Positions 1 through 7,280 of a DNA stretch of 32,123 nt are shown here, piece after piece (position 1 is the first letter of the stretch; every line of letters begins with the position of its first letter). Origin of the DNA: CAZKFA01 sp964551925 (GTDB lineage Bacteria; Cyanobacteriota; Vampirovibrionia; LMEP-6097); contig CAZKFA010000022.1 of NCBI GenBank assembly GCA_964551925.1, positions 1-32,123 of the forward strand, given 5' to 3'. Below the pieces are notes generated by a model that did not search any database, was not told the origin of the DNA, and worked only from the letters and a program-made list of their open reading frames with translations. Position numbers and translations under genes: made by a program.

Positions 1-512
1 TTGTGATACTGTGCCACCCCAGCTCTGACGCGGGTCCTACCAGATTTAATGCGACTAATACGCAACATCGTTTCTAGCTTAGCTATACCTTGCAAAATAA
101 ATAAAACCAATAAAGAAAGCACAATCGCATCTAGCAAGTAACCAAGAGCAACCACTGCACCAATAGCCGCTTCAACCCAAATGGTAGAAGCCGTTGTTAA
201 ACCAGCAACTAGACCTTCTTTGTTCATAATGGTTCCAGCACCAAGGAAACCTATACCAGCTACCACCTGCCCCATAACCCGCGCTGGGTCAGCATTTGCG
301 GCGTGAGCATCCTGTCCAGCCAGAATACTATATTTAACGAATAACATTGAACCCAGAGCAACTAGAATTGAAGTCCTGATACCTGCTGGCTTGTGGCTGA
401 TTTGCCTTTCCCAACCAATTAAGCCTGCACAAAAAAGCAAGACTACTATCTCAATAAAAAATTGATGTCCAAGAGAATTCTTAGCAAAGCTTGTTAAGAT
501 CATTTCGATCAT
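1..512 (-). CDS. MgtC/SapB family inner-membrane protein (3' end cut by window edge)
   Basis: This is an open frame read leftward from ATG at 512 to the window edge; about 170 residues are visible. It begins MIEMILTSFAKNSLGHQFF and carries the MgtC-family pattern: GLIGWERQ, then KPAGIRT, a GS-LF segment, GQVVAGIGFLGAGTI, and GLTTASTIWVEAAIGA. Several hydrophobic helices (LLFCAGLIG, ILVALGSMLF, VVAGIGFLGAG, AIGAVVALGY, DAIVLSLLVLFIL) indicate an integral membrane protein. MgtC proteins are linked to growth at low magnesium and to modulation of the F-type ATPase in other bacteria; that role here is by family only. The start lies 22 bases after the stop of a small secreted protein, so the two are probably co-transcribed. 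The C-terminal tail, which separates subfamilies, is mostly missing. Confidence 0.85.
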   Translation of the reverse strand, partial: MIEMILTSFAKNSLGHQFFIEIVVLLFCAGLIGWERQISHKPAGIRTSILVALGSMLFVKYSILAGQDAHAANADPARVMGQVVAGIGFLGAGTIMNKEGLVAGLTTASTIWVEAAIGAVVALGYLLDAIVLSLLVLFILQGIAKLETMLRISRIKSGRTRVRAGVAQYH

Positions 513-534
513 ATCTATATGTTATACCCAAAAA

Positions 535-741
535 CTATGCTTTTTTCTTGGAATGGCGCATAATCTTGTCAAAAATCATCTGGTTACGCACTTGATTCTT
601 TTCATTGGTCTTCTGATGAATAGAACTACTACTGGTCAATGGTTTATTATCAAGCGGCAAGCTCTGTACATAAGTATTATTTGACTGCAACAGGCTTGCT
701 GCAATAAAAGATAAGATAGATATTTTGCCCAAACGTCTCAT
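535..741 (-). CDS. small secreted or membrane-anchored hypothetical protein
   Basis: A 68-residue frame begins MRRLGKISILSFIAASLLQS, which has the look of a signal peptide: two Arg and a Lys, then a hydrophobic core. The rest is polar, Ser/Asn/Gln/Lys rich, and ends in a basic tail (MRHSKKKA). The start is supported by a strong Shine-Dalgarno run, AGGTGGGG, about five bases before the ATG, which is unusual in this window. It lies just upstream of the MgtC-like gene on the same strand, so it may work with it. No family is recognised. Confidence 0.6.
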   Translation of the reverse strand: MRRLGKISILSFIAASLLQSNNTYVQSLPLDNKPLTSSSSIHQKTNEKNQVRNQMIFDKIMRHSKKKA

Positions 742-787
742 AGAATCCCCACCTGTTAAATAACATATTTAGGTTAAGATGGGGTTA

Positions 788-1534
788 ATGAGAGTCCTAA
801 TAACTGGCGCAAGTAGCGGAATCGGTCTAGAATTAGCAAAAATCTTTGCCACTAATGGCTATGACTTGATACTTGTAGCGCGCAACATAGGTGAACTCAA
901 GCAAATAAGTGAAAATTGGCAAGTACAAGTAGAATGCCTTAGTTTTGACTTAAGTCAAATTGCTCAAGTCAAAAATTTAGTCAATGCGATTAGCAATAAA
1001 GAAATTGATGTCTTAGTGAATAACGCTGGCTTCGGTGATTATGGCTCACTGATTGACTTAGAGCCTGATAAACAAATCGAGATGATTAATTTAAATATTT
1101 CAGCACTAACTTATTTATCACAGATTTATGCTAAACAAATGTGTGCGCGCGGCTCAGGCACTATCCTCAATCTCGCTTCTGTAGCGGCATTCCTGCCGGG
1201 CCCACTGATGGCAACTTACTATGCTAGCAAAGCTTATGTCTTAAGCTTTAGTTATGCCTTAGCTGAAGAAGCCAGTCATTATGGGGTAGAGGTGAGTGTT
1301 GCCTGCCCAGGGACTACTGCTTCAAATTTTGGTTCGGCTGCTGGAGTCAATCACACAGTGGCTTTTAGCAAGACTATGTCATCAGCAGAAGTCGCTAAAA
1401 TTATTTATCAAAAGCTAATGGCTGGTAAGAAACTAATTATCACTGGCTGGAAAAATAAACTATTAGTAGCTCTACTGCGTTATTTACCGAGGTCATGGGC
1501 GGCTAAAATCAATTATTGCTTGCTAAAGACTTGA
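788..1534 (+). CDS. short-chain dehydrogenase/reductase (classical SDR)
   Basis: A cytoplasmic NAD(P)-dependent oxidoreductase of the classical SDR type, about 248 residues, the normal length. Counting from the upstream ATG at 779, the cofactor motif TGASSGIG is at residues 9-16, NNAG at 81-84, the structural Asn at 106, catalytic Ser at about 134, and YxxxK at 147-151, followed by a PG motif near 185. The substrate cannot be read from the sequence. I prefer ATG 788 (MRVLITGASSG): it matches the usual spacing to the Rossmann motif, and a TAAGAT hexamer lies seven bases before it, the geometry of other leaderless starts here. ATG 779 would add three residues. The gene is divergent from the small secreted protein, with under 50 bases between the two starts. 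Confidence 0.9.
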   Translation: MRVLITGASSGIGLELAKIFATNGYDLILVARNIGELKQISENWQVQVECLSFDLSQIAQVKNLVNAISNKEIDVLVNNAGFGDYGSLIDLEPDKQIEMINLNISALTYLSQIYAKQMCARGSGTILNLASVAAFLPGPLMATYYASKAYVLSFSYALAEEASHYGVEVSVACPGTTASNFGSAAGVNHTVAFSKTMSSAEVAKIIYQKLMAGKKLIITGWKNKLLVALLRYLPRSWAAKINYCLLKT

Positions 1535-1568
1535 CGACGGGTGAATAATATGTTAATATGGATTAATT

Positions 1569-2027
1569 ATGCGACTACTACCATTTGGCGCTCCTCAAGC
1601 CATCGCAACAACAAGTTTAAAAGATCAATTAGTCAAAAGATCGAGTTCTTGGGATCGCCTATTGGCTAAGTTTCGTGAACCTCTGGAACCAATTAAGGTA
1701 CTAATTTATGAACCTAGTGGTCCTAAAGTAAGATACGGTGATATACATCTGGTAGATTTCAACACAGATCGCAATAAGCTACCTGAAGGCTACATTCTAG
1801 GTATAGTATCTCACAACAATCGTACTAATAAATTGCATATCACTGCTTTCTCCCTTTCTGCTACAACTAATGCTGTTGATAATGAAAATGTACCACTAGT
1901 CCAAATGCCTAATGGCAGGACATTATTATCGGCACAAACCATTAGTCCGGATCAAATACGCATCAAACTTGGTAAGGATGATAGTTTTATCCTGGATATC
2001 ACAAATATTAAATCTAAGGCTGCTTAG
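1569..2027 (+). CDS. hypothetical protein, 152 aa
   Basis: I do not recognise this protein. It has no signal peptide or membrane segment. The N-terminal 45 residues are basic, and the middle part (IKVLIYEPSGPKVRYGDIHLV, continuing with repeated short hydrophobic stretches) looks like beta strands. It follows the SDR gene by 34 bases on the same strand. A TGT-TAATAT element ends nine bases before the ATG with no Shine-Dalgarno sequence, so it may have its own leaderless transcript. Coding is supported by the uninterrupted frame and its fit between neighbours; function is unknown. Confidence 0.6.
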   Translation: MRLLPFGAPQAIATTSLKDQLVKRSSSWDRLLAKFREPLEPIKVLIYEPSGPKVRYGDIHLVDFNTDRNKLPEGYILGIVSHNNRTNKLHITAFSLSATTNAVDNENVPLVQMPNGRTLLSAQTISPDQIRIKLGKDDSFILDITNIKSKAA

Positions 2028-2119
2028 TTTCAAAAATCTTTTCAAGTAAATCTGCAAAACGATTTATTTTATGTTTCAGGAATAATAGTTAAATCTGGAA
2101 TAAATTAATTTTAGCAAAT

Positions 2120-3442
2120 TTAATTGAACTCCACTTGTGATCTAGGTTTCTCAGAAGTAATAGTAGTGCTAATCGTTGGTAGTATCCACGAATTAGTCAT
2201 AAATATATACAACCTAAAGAACTGTGGTAATTTATCTAAAGCTGCAAAAACTTTCTTCGTATCAGATGCTAAGAACTGATAGCCTTCACGAAATCTTTGA
2301 AGTTGAGTCATATAGCTTCGATTATATTCCATGTAAGCCTTTAGGAAAGCAGTTAGCGCAGGTTCCTCTCTATGCCTTGCTTCTAAAACTTCTAACCACT
2401 CTAATCTAAATCTAATCGCCTTCTCATAAGGACTATCTTTAGCATTAGGAGAGATGAAGCCAATACCAAGTTCTTTGATGTCTGCTGGAGAGAGGGTTTG
2501 AGTAACAACAGATTGAGAGTCAATCTGCAGCTGCGCTACTCTTTGTCCTGTTGTTATCACATGACAACTTCTTAACATCAGACCAGAATCACGCATACAC
2601 TCCAAGACTTCTAATTCTGGCTGGCTACAACGATCCTCTGGCTTAGGACAAGATCTACTGATGATCATCTCTTTGACAGGCATCGCCATAGTCAAAAAAT
2701 TATTCTTATCAAAACCTTGCTGTGTGAGGCTTCCAGCAAGAAGCCTATCTGCCACTTCAAGATTAAAAACAATATTGGCAGCATCTTCTGCTGTGACTAC
2801 ACGATTTAAAGACATCTCAATACAATCACCGATATAACGATTCCAGACTATTTTTCGGTGCATTAATATTTCTAAACTATTTGGATCTTCGACAGACATA
2901 TCAGCGCGCATTAATTTTCTTAGTTCTATCTTTTCTTTTGCTAATATTCCTGCTAACTGTCTTAAAGACTGTCTCTCTGCTTCTGTTTGAGCAGCTTTAA
3001 GCTTAATTGGCAATTGTGGATTGACTCTCTCAATAGCTTTGTGTGTTTGCTCTGCAATGTGTGCGACTCGAGCTTTAAGCTCCGATTCTTGATCGGTAGC
3101 ATGTATGCTAGCCACATCGTAACTAGGTTCTATAGGTTGAGTCGCGGCAGCTTTCCTTGCTTGATTCGCGGTAGATAAAGCTTGCATAAGGGCCCAAGCT
3201 TGTTTCAAAGCCTGAGTATAAGGTTTAGTAGATTTCAACTCTGATAAACGTCCATTAATTTGACCAATTAAAACGGGGGTTAAAGATTTACCACTACGCA
3301 AACCACCAGACAAGTTCTTTAAAGTACGAGTGATTTCTTGAGCCGGCTGATTAGTCGTACTAATACCATTTAAAATAAGTTCTATTTGCCCTAGTGGTGA
3401 AGGCTTACCATTGGGTGGTTGATTAGGTTCTACCGGTCGCAT
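2120..3442 (-). CDS. hypothetical helical protein, 440 aa
   Basis: A soluble protein with no family I recognise. The first 20 residues are Pro/Asn rich (MRPVEPNQPPNGKPSPLGQ). Residues 20-180 are strongly helical and Gln/Ala/Lys/Glu rich, likely coiled coil. The middle has a Cys-containing stretch (SRSCPKPEDRCSQPELEVLEC) that could bind metal or form disulfides. The tail is a hydrophobic helix followed by a Ser/Thr-rich end. There is no signal peptide. The start is supported by TGC-TATTAT ending six bases before the ATG, with no Shine-Dalgarno sequence, the leaderless pattern seen across the window. It stands alone, convergent with the 1569 gene. Confidence 0.7.
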   Translation of the reverse strand: MRPVEPNQPPNGKPSPLGQIELILNGISTTNQPAQEITRTLKNLSGGLRSGKSLTPVLIGQINGRLSELKSTKPYTQALKQAWALMQALSTANQARKAAATQPIEPSYDVASIHATDQESELKARVAHIAEQTHKAIERVNPQLPIKLKAAQTEAERQSLRQLAGILAKEKIELRKLMRADMSVEDPNSLEILMHRKIVWNRYIGDCIEMSLNRVVTAEDAANIVFNLEVADRLLAGSLTQQGFDKNNFLTMAMPVKEMIISRSCPKPEDRCSQPELEVLECMRDSGLMLRSCHVITTGQRVAQLQIDSQSVVTQTLSPADIKELGIGFISPNAKDSPYEKAIRFRLEWLEVLEARHREEPALTAFLKAYMEYNRSYMTQLQRFREGYQFLASDTKKVFAALDKLPQFFRLYIFMTNSWILPTISTTITSEKPRSQVEFN

Positions 3443-3448
3443 ATCTAC

Positions 3449-3457
3449 ATAATAGCA
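3449..3457 (-). promoter_or_regulatory. extended -10 promoter of the 440-aa hypothetical gene (leaderless)
   Basis: On the minus strand TGC-TATTAT (hexamer 3454 to 3449) is followed by six bases (gtagat) and then the ATG at 3442. Transcription would start at or next to the start codon. The same TGC plus TATNAT form precedes the genes at 17250, 18147, eno and the HlyD gene. Confidence 0.6.
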
Positions 3458-3516
3458 CGCCGATCGCTCTAGTAATATAATACCCTGTGTCCTTAGATAT
3501 TTATAGCGGAGTTGCT

Positions 3517-3535
3517 AAAAATGGTGGGCAGGGCT
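3517..3535. repeat. direct repeat of the tRNA-Tyr 3' end
   Basis: The 19-base string AAAAATGGTGGGCAGGGCT occurs here and again at 3612-3630, where it is the 3' end (CCA, discriminator base, acceptor strand) of tRNA-Tyr plus five flanking bases. Past the 19 bases the copies diverge, and the rest does not fold into a tRNA. It is a remnant, as left by tRNA duplication or by integration and loss of an element at the tRNA 3' end. Confidence 0.65.
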
Positions 3536-3565
3536 CGAGTCGCGATGCCAATCGTGACGACACAC

Positions 3566-3593
3566 AAAAACCAACCAGCGATACGCTGGTTCG
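3566..3593 (-). terminator. rho-independent terminator of tRNA-Tyr
   Basis: On the minus strand, 24 bases after the tRNA CCA end, AACCAGCG and CGCTGGTT (3591-3584 and 3580-3573) form a perfect 8-bp stem with a 3-base loop, followed by GGTTTTTG. Confidence 0.65.
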
Positions 3594-3616
3594 AAACATG
3601 TTTATAAATTGAAAAA

Positions 3617-3702
3617 TGGTGGGCAGGGCTGGGTTCGAACCAGCGTACACTTGCGTGAGCAGATTTACAGTCTGCCTCCTTTAACCTCTCGGACACCTAC
3701 CC
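3617..3702 (-). tRNA. tRNA-Tyr (anticodon GTA), class II with long variable arm
   Basis: Read on the minus strand, the 86 bases fold as a class II tRNA. The acceptor strand GGGTAGG pairs with CCTGCCC, followed by discriminator A and an encoded CCA. The anticodon stem is GCAGA/TCTGC around the loop CTGTAAA, giving anticodon GTA (Tyr). A long variable arm (CTCACGCAAGTG region) follows. The T stem is GCTGG/CCAGC around TTCGAAC. A stop-free reading across it is accidental. A partial copy of its 3' end lies 95 bases downstream, and a terminator hairpin lies between the copies. Confidence 0.95.
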
Positions 3703-3704
3703 TA

Positions 3705-3731
3705 GCAAAATCAGTTTATAACTGATTTTGC
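3705..3731. promoter_or_regulatory. 12-bp palindrome directly upstream of tRNA-Tyr, with a -10-like core
   Basis: GCAAAATCAGTT (3705-3716) and AACTGATTTTGC (3720-3731) are perfect inverted repeats around TAT. Read toward the tRNA (minus strand) the centre is GTTATAAAC, whose TTATAA/TATAAA lies about 15 bases before the tRNA 5' end, the place expected for its -10. It may be an operator-like palindrome over the tRNA promoter, or simply a hairpin; the sequence does not decide. Confidence 0.45.
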
Positions 3732-3829
3732 GCTCTAAGCTGAATCTAAACACTCGACGTAGATAGAGCTTAAAGCGCGAAGAATTCTCAATTACTCAAA
3801 AAGACATGCAGCAGCGAGTCCTTGAGTAA
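3730..3829. repeat. two inverted repeats in the fliG/tRNA-Tyr spacer
   Basis: GCGCTCTAAGCT (3730-3741) pairs with AGCTTAAAGCGC (3767-3778), 11 of 12 positions, around a 25-base loop. TTACTCAA (3792-3799) pairs perfectly with TTGAGTAA (3822-3829). No reading frame is convincing here. Function is unknown; they may be parts of a structured transcript read from fliG toward the tRNA. Confidence 0.5.
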
Positions 3830-3884
3830 ATCAAGACCTAAATATGATAGCGCAAAAAATAAAACGAAATAATTAATTTCAGGA

Positions 3885-3928
3885 AAATATTAGACCTCCT
3901 GCAAAACAAAGTTTTGCTAAAGGAGGTC
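3885..3928 (-). terminator. second terminator-like hairpin downstream of fliG
   Basis: GACCTCCT-GCAAAAC (3893-3907) pairs with GTTTTGC (3911-3917) and AGGAGGTC (3921-3928), giving 15 bp with a 3-base loop and a 3-base bulge. On the minus strand it is followed by TAATATTTTCC, a weak T tract. An outer pair, GATAGCG (3846-3852) with CGCTATC (3928-3934), encloses it. It lies behind the first fliG terminator, so it may be a backup terminator or part of a larger RNA fold. Confidence 0.5.
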
Positions 3929-3934
3929 GCTATC

Positions 3935-3967
3935 AAAAAGGTAGCAACCACGCGAAGCGTGTGTTGC
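3935..3967 (-). terminator. rho-independent terminator of fliG
   Basis: On the minus strand GCAAC-ACACGC-TTC-GCGTG-GTTGC folds as a stem with one bulged base (3967-3944) and is followed by TACCTTTTTGA (3943-3933). It begins about 50 bases after the fliG stop codon. Confidence 0.65.
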
Positions 3968-4018
3968 CAGATTGCTAATAATCCCAACTTTTGCAGGAAG
4001 CCTACTGTACTGTCAATA

Positions 4019-5053
4019 CTATTCGATAAACATATCTTCTTCACTATTACCAAGTATCAAGATCTCACCAGCTTGCTCAAGTGATCTTACCGTACCGACA
4101 ATCTTAGTCTGTACTTCAGAGACATTCTTCATCAACACGGGTCCCATCATTTCGATCTCGTCTTTCAATAATTTACTAGCCTTCGCTGACATATTACGGA
4201 AGAAACAATCTCTAATATCAGCAGTTGCACCTTTCAGACCTAGTGACAAATCTTTAGTATCAATCTCACGCAATAATCTTTGGATAGACTTATCATCAAG
4301 CCTAATAATATCTTCAAATACAAACATCAAGTTACGAATATCAGCTGCTAAAGCTTGATCCACAGCTTCAAGATCTTCAAGGATACGCTTCTCAGTATTA
4401 CGATCAACTCGGTTAAGGATTTCGGCAAGTGACTCAACACCACTCACAGTATTGGTTATATCGCTTTGAGACAAGACTCCAGCAAATCTACGCTCAAGAA
4501 TTCTTTCAACGACAGAAAGTATCTCGGGATTAATTCTATCCATCTTAGCAAGCCTAATAGCAACATCAGAGCGAATATTCTCCGGCAAGCTCTGTAGCAC
4601 TTGTGCTGCTTTCTCAATCTTCAAGTGCGACAATAATAAAGTTATAACCTGTACATGCTCATGTTGTACAGTCGATGCGATCTGCTCTGGATCAACGATT
4701 CGCAAGAACTCAAACGGTACTCTTTGAATTGTATTAGTCATCTTATCGATAATATCGTTAGCTCCATCTTGACCATAAGCTTCAACTAACATCAATTCAG
4801 CCAAGTCAAGACTACCACTTGCAATCCCCTTCTGGATTTGCAGAACATCATACATTTCATTTAATAATATTTCTTGATCCTGCTCACCGACAGTACCAAC
4901 CATAGAAATCTCTTTTGCTAAAGTAACGACATCATGATCATCATCAAAATTACGCAACACCGCAGCAGAAGCGTCACTATCAAGCACAACAAGCAAGGCT
5001 GCAACCTTCATGCGCCTACTCCAACTTTTAATTGAACCTTGATTCTTAGCCAT
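4019..5053 (-). CDS. fliG: flagellar motor switch protein FliG
   Basis: FliG forms the rotor ring of the flagellar C-ring and couples torque from the stator to the MS ring. The protein is 344 residues, close to the usual 330-345. The N-terminal part (KVAALLVVLDSDASAAVL) matches the FliG N-domain. The middle domain has FEFLRIVDPEQIAST followed by EHVQ at about 132-135, the family EHPQ motif with Val for Pro. The C-terminal torque domain shows FEDIIRLDDKSIQRLLREID, LGLKGA, the NMS-x-A signature, and MMGPVLMKNVSEVQ. ATG 5053 (MAKNQGS) is preferred over GTG 5077, because FliG proteins commonly begin just before this point. No other motor gene is adjacent. Two terminator-like hairpins follow the stop. 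Confidence 0.95.
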   Translation of the reverse strand: MAKNQGSIKSWSRRMKVAALLVVLDSDASAAVLRNFDDDHDVVTLAKEISMVGTVGEQDQEILLNEMYDVLQIQKGIASGSLDLAELMLVEAYGQDGANDIIDKMTNTIQRVPFEFLRIVDPEQIASTVQHEHVQVITLLLSHLKIEKAAQVLQSLPENIRSDVAIRLAKMDRINPEILSVVERILERRFAGVLSQSDITNTVSGVESLAEILNRVDRNTEKRILEDLEAVDQALAADIRNLMFVFEDIIRLDDKSIQRLLREIDTKDLSLGLKGATADIRDCFFRNMSAKASKLLKDEIEMMGPVLMKNVSEVQTKIVGTVRSLEQAGEILILGNSEEDMFIE

Positions 5054-5172
5054 GGCTATATAAGCTATTAGACCCACAGTTTAATTGGATCATCTAGGTA
5101 ATAAGTGTATTTGTATAAATATTCTAGGTCAGAAGATGGATATTGATGAGCTCTCAGCTCAGGATCCTACTG

Positions 5173-5178
5173 TATAAT
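5173..5178 (+). promoter_or_regulatory. -10 of a leaderless promoter for the YibE/F gene
   Basis: TATAAT at 5173-5178 is followed by six bases (gagatt) and then ATG 5185. This places the transcription start at the ATG and excludes the upstream in-frame ATG at 5143, which would lie outside the mRNA. Confidence 0.65.
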
Positions 5179-5184
5179 GAGATT

Positions 5185-6249
5185 ATGGCGATTCTGCGGA
5201 TACTTATTACGATAGCAATAGCATTGACGGTTAACTCTGGGGTACAAGCCGCTGGAGAGTTCGAAGTAATCAAGGTACTTGAAGTCACAGACCAGCTCGA
5301 AACAGGGCTTTTTAGGGGCAAAGAACAATTAGTAAGAGCCCAAGTTATTAGCGACAAAAATGGTAAAGGTGAAACGATACTGATTAACAACCAAATCCCA
5401 GAGAACCAAGCCTACGCTATTAGCGCAGAAGTAGGCAAAAAGTATTTAATTAGTGTTGAAGATGATCGCATTTATATCACAGACTATTACCGAGAACCAA
5501 TGATTATCGGTGTTATAGTAGGATTCCTCTTACTAACAGTTATACTCGGTGGTCTACAAGGTCTAAAAGCACAACTCTCTTTATTCTTAACAGGACTATC
5601 CATTATTTATATATTTATTCCCGGGTTGAGGCTAGGTTATGATCCAATATTCCTAGCTATTATTGTCTCAGGCTTCTCAACAGCAGTCACAATGCTACTT
5701 ATAGCAGGCTGGACCCGCAAATCACTTGCAGCGACTATTGGTACTACTGGTGGAGTTACAGCAGCTGGATTGATTGCAACTTTTGTAATTAAAATAGCCC
5801 CACTAAGTGGCTTAGCCAGTACTGAAGCACAAATATTACTGGCGAACAATATTCGTGAATTCGATTTCCAGGGCATGCTTGCTGCTGGTGTTATTATCGC
5901 AAGTTTAGGAGCAGCGATGGACGTTGCAATCTCCATAGCAAGCGCGGTTCATGAGCTCTATGACGTCAATCCAAATCTAAGCTCCGCCGAATTATTTCTA
6001 CACGCAATGAACATTGGCAAGGACATTATGGGGACGATGGTCAATACTTTAATACTTGCTTACACTGGTTCATCTATACCATTATTCCTATTACTACAAA
6101 ATGAAACTGGATTGCGTTTACTCAATATGGAAATCATCGCCACTGAATTAACATCAGCAGTAGTTGGTAGTATTGGCTTATTACTTGCAATCCCAATCAC
6201 AGCGTTCGTTGCAACAATGGGCATCAAAGCAAAAGGAAACAATGGTTAA
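5185..6249 (+). CDS. YibE/F family multipass membrane protein
   Basis: From ATG 5185 the protein is 354 residues. It starts with a clear signal peptide (MAILRILITIAIALTVNSG, cleavage near VQA-A), then has an extracytoplasmic beta-rich domain of about 85 residues, then roughly seven membrane helices. The conserved YibE/F core is plain: GTTGGVTAAGL, GVIIASLGAAMDVAISIASA, and DIMGTMVNTLILAYTGSS. Family members are transporter-like; the substrate is not established. The frame also runs upstream to 5143, but those residues would precede and spoil the signal peptide, and a leaderless promoter points to 5185. It is divergent from fliG, and the next gene starts inside its last codons, so the two are translationally coupled. 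Confidence 0.92.
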   Translation: MAILRILITIAIALTVNSGVQAAGEFEVIKVLEVTDQLETGLFRGKEQLVRAQVISDKNGKGETILINNQIPENQAYAISAEVGKKYLISVEDDRIYITDYYREPMIIGVIVGFLLLTVILGGLQGLKAQLSLFLTGLSIIYIFIPGLRLGYDPIFLAIIVSGFSTAVTMLLIAGWTRKSLAATIGTTGGVTAAGLIATFVIKIAPLSGLASTEAQILLANNIREFDFQGMLAAGVIIASLGAAMDVAISIASAVHELYDVNPNLSSAELFLHAMNIGKDIMGTMVNTLILAYTGSSIPLFLLLQNETGLRLLNMEIIATELTSAVVGSIGLLLAIPITAFVATMGIKAKGNNG

Positions 6250-6898
6250 CCTACTAGACTCATCAGAACAAATCAAAAGCCTATATTTAGTTAGACATGG
6301 TGAAACCACCGCCACTGACAAAAGCCGTATCTGCGGACGTAGTGATGTTGCTTTAACAGAAGAAGGTATCGAACAAACTAACTTAACAGCAGCTTGGTTC
6401 TATGAATTAGATATCGACTCTATTTTCTCTAGCCCACTAGCTCGTACAGTTGCTCTCGCTGACGCCATTGCAAAGGCAGTCCGCAAACCAACTTATTACA
6501 AACATAGTGGTTTAATAGAGAAGAACGAAGGTCTCTGGGAAGGCAAGACTTACTGGCAAGTCCGCAGTGAAGATCCTCGAGCTTGGGAAGCCTGGAGCAA
6601 AGATCCTATCAATCACACTCCACCAGAAGGCGAGAGCGTCAAGGATTTTGTGGCACGCGTCGGCAGGGCCCTCAATGACATCTTAAAAAATTACGATACT
6701 GGCAATAAAATAGTGCTCTCCACTCACTCTGGAGTTATTCGCAGCATTATCATTCACGCTCTCAATATTCCAGTAGAGAACTTTTTTAGGATAGACATAC
6801 CAGTAGCTTCAATCAGCAAGGTAGATTGGTCGGCAAACTTCGCAACACTAAAATTCTCTGGATTAACTCCAGAAGCTTATAATTTTGCACTGGCATAA
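6242..6898 (+). CDS. histidine phosphatase family protein (phosphoglycerate-mutase-like)
   Basis: A 218-residue cytoplasmic enzyme of the branch-1 histidine phosphatase superfamily. LVRHGET gives the phosphorylated His at residue 19 with its Arg at 18. SIFSSPLARTVALADAI and the acidic GLWEGKTYWQV stretch follow, and the second catalytic His is in LSTHSGVIRS at about residue 162. It could act as a phosphoglycerate mutase, a cobalamin-pathway phosphatase (CobC-like) or a general phosphatase; the sequence does not decide. ATG 6242 is chosen because AAAGGA lies a few bases before it and the frame overlaps the YibE/F stop by 8 bases. The frame continues upstream, but that stretch shadows YibE/F. 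Confidence 0.9.
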   Translation: MVNLLDSSEQIKSLYLVRHGETTATDKSRICGRSDVALTEEGIEQTNLTAAWFYELDIDSIFSSPLARTVALADAIAKAVRKPTYYKHSGLIEKNEGLWEGKTYWQVRSEDPRAWEAWSKDPINHTPPEGESVKDFVARVGRALNDILKNYDTGNKIVLSTHSGVIRSIIIHALNIPVENFFRIDIPVASISKVDWSANFATLKFSGLTPEAYNFALA

Positions 6899-6926
6899 GT
6901 GCTCATGCCATGCTTAATTTTTATTT
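6891..6926 (+). terminator. possible terminator after the phosphatase gene
   Basis: TGGCAT (6891-6896) pairs with ATGCCA (6905-6910) around an 8-base loop that includes the stop codon. It is followed by TGCTTAATTTTTATTTT. The stem is short, so this is a modest call. Confidence 0.4.
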
Positions 6927-6995
6927 TATACCCATTTCAGAGCGTCCTTAACCGAACCTTAAACTCTGCGTGTTATATATATTTCCATACCCCCG

Positions 6996-7280
6996 ATGGA
7001 CATTCAATTTACAGCTCAGACCACAGCTAACAGTACCCTACTTGAGAACTACTTAAGTTACTGGACTCAAGGCGAGAAAAAAGACACTCAGTCTGGATTA
7101 ATCGCAGACTTAACGCATAATATTACAGATAAATTAGAACCAGAATTAGCTCAGGAGTACAAAGAATTTATCATCAACTTCTACAACAAGCTAGATAGCG
7201 AACGTAGCGATAATGCTGCTGGCAAACAACTTACACAGCTTAGCGACATTATCGCCCAGAAAAGTTCAGGGCGCTCTTAA
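6996..7280 (+). CDS. hypothetical protein, 94 aa
   Basis: A small acidic, helical protein with no signal peptide or membrane segment and no recognised family. A TG-rich element with TATATATATT ends about 12 bases before the ATG, and there is no Shine-Dalgarno sequence, so its mRNA leader would be only a few bases. The stop overlaps the convergent purH stop by 4 bases. The compact fit and clean frame support a real gene; no function can be given. Confidence 0.55.
   Translation: MDIQFTAQTTANSTLLENYLSYWTQGEKKDTQSGLIADLTHNITDKLEPELAQEYKEFIINFYNKLDSERSDNAAGKQLTQLSDIIAQKSSGRS

Noticed and set aside
3493..3696. A 67-codon open frame on the minus strand
   Set aside because: It is a reading across the tRNA-Tyr gene and its terminator; the tRNA fold explains the sequence.
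3972..4358. A 128-codon plus-strand frame opposite fliG
   Set aside because: It overlaps conserved FliG coding sequence and has no ribosome site or family features.
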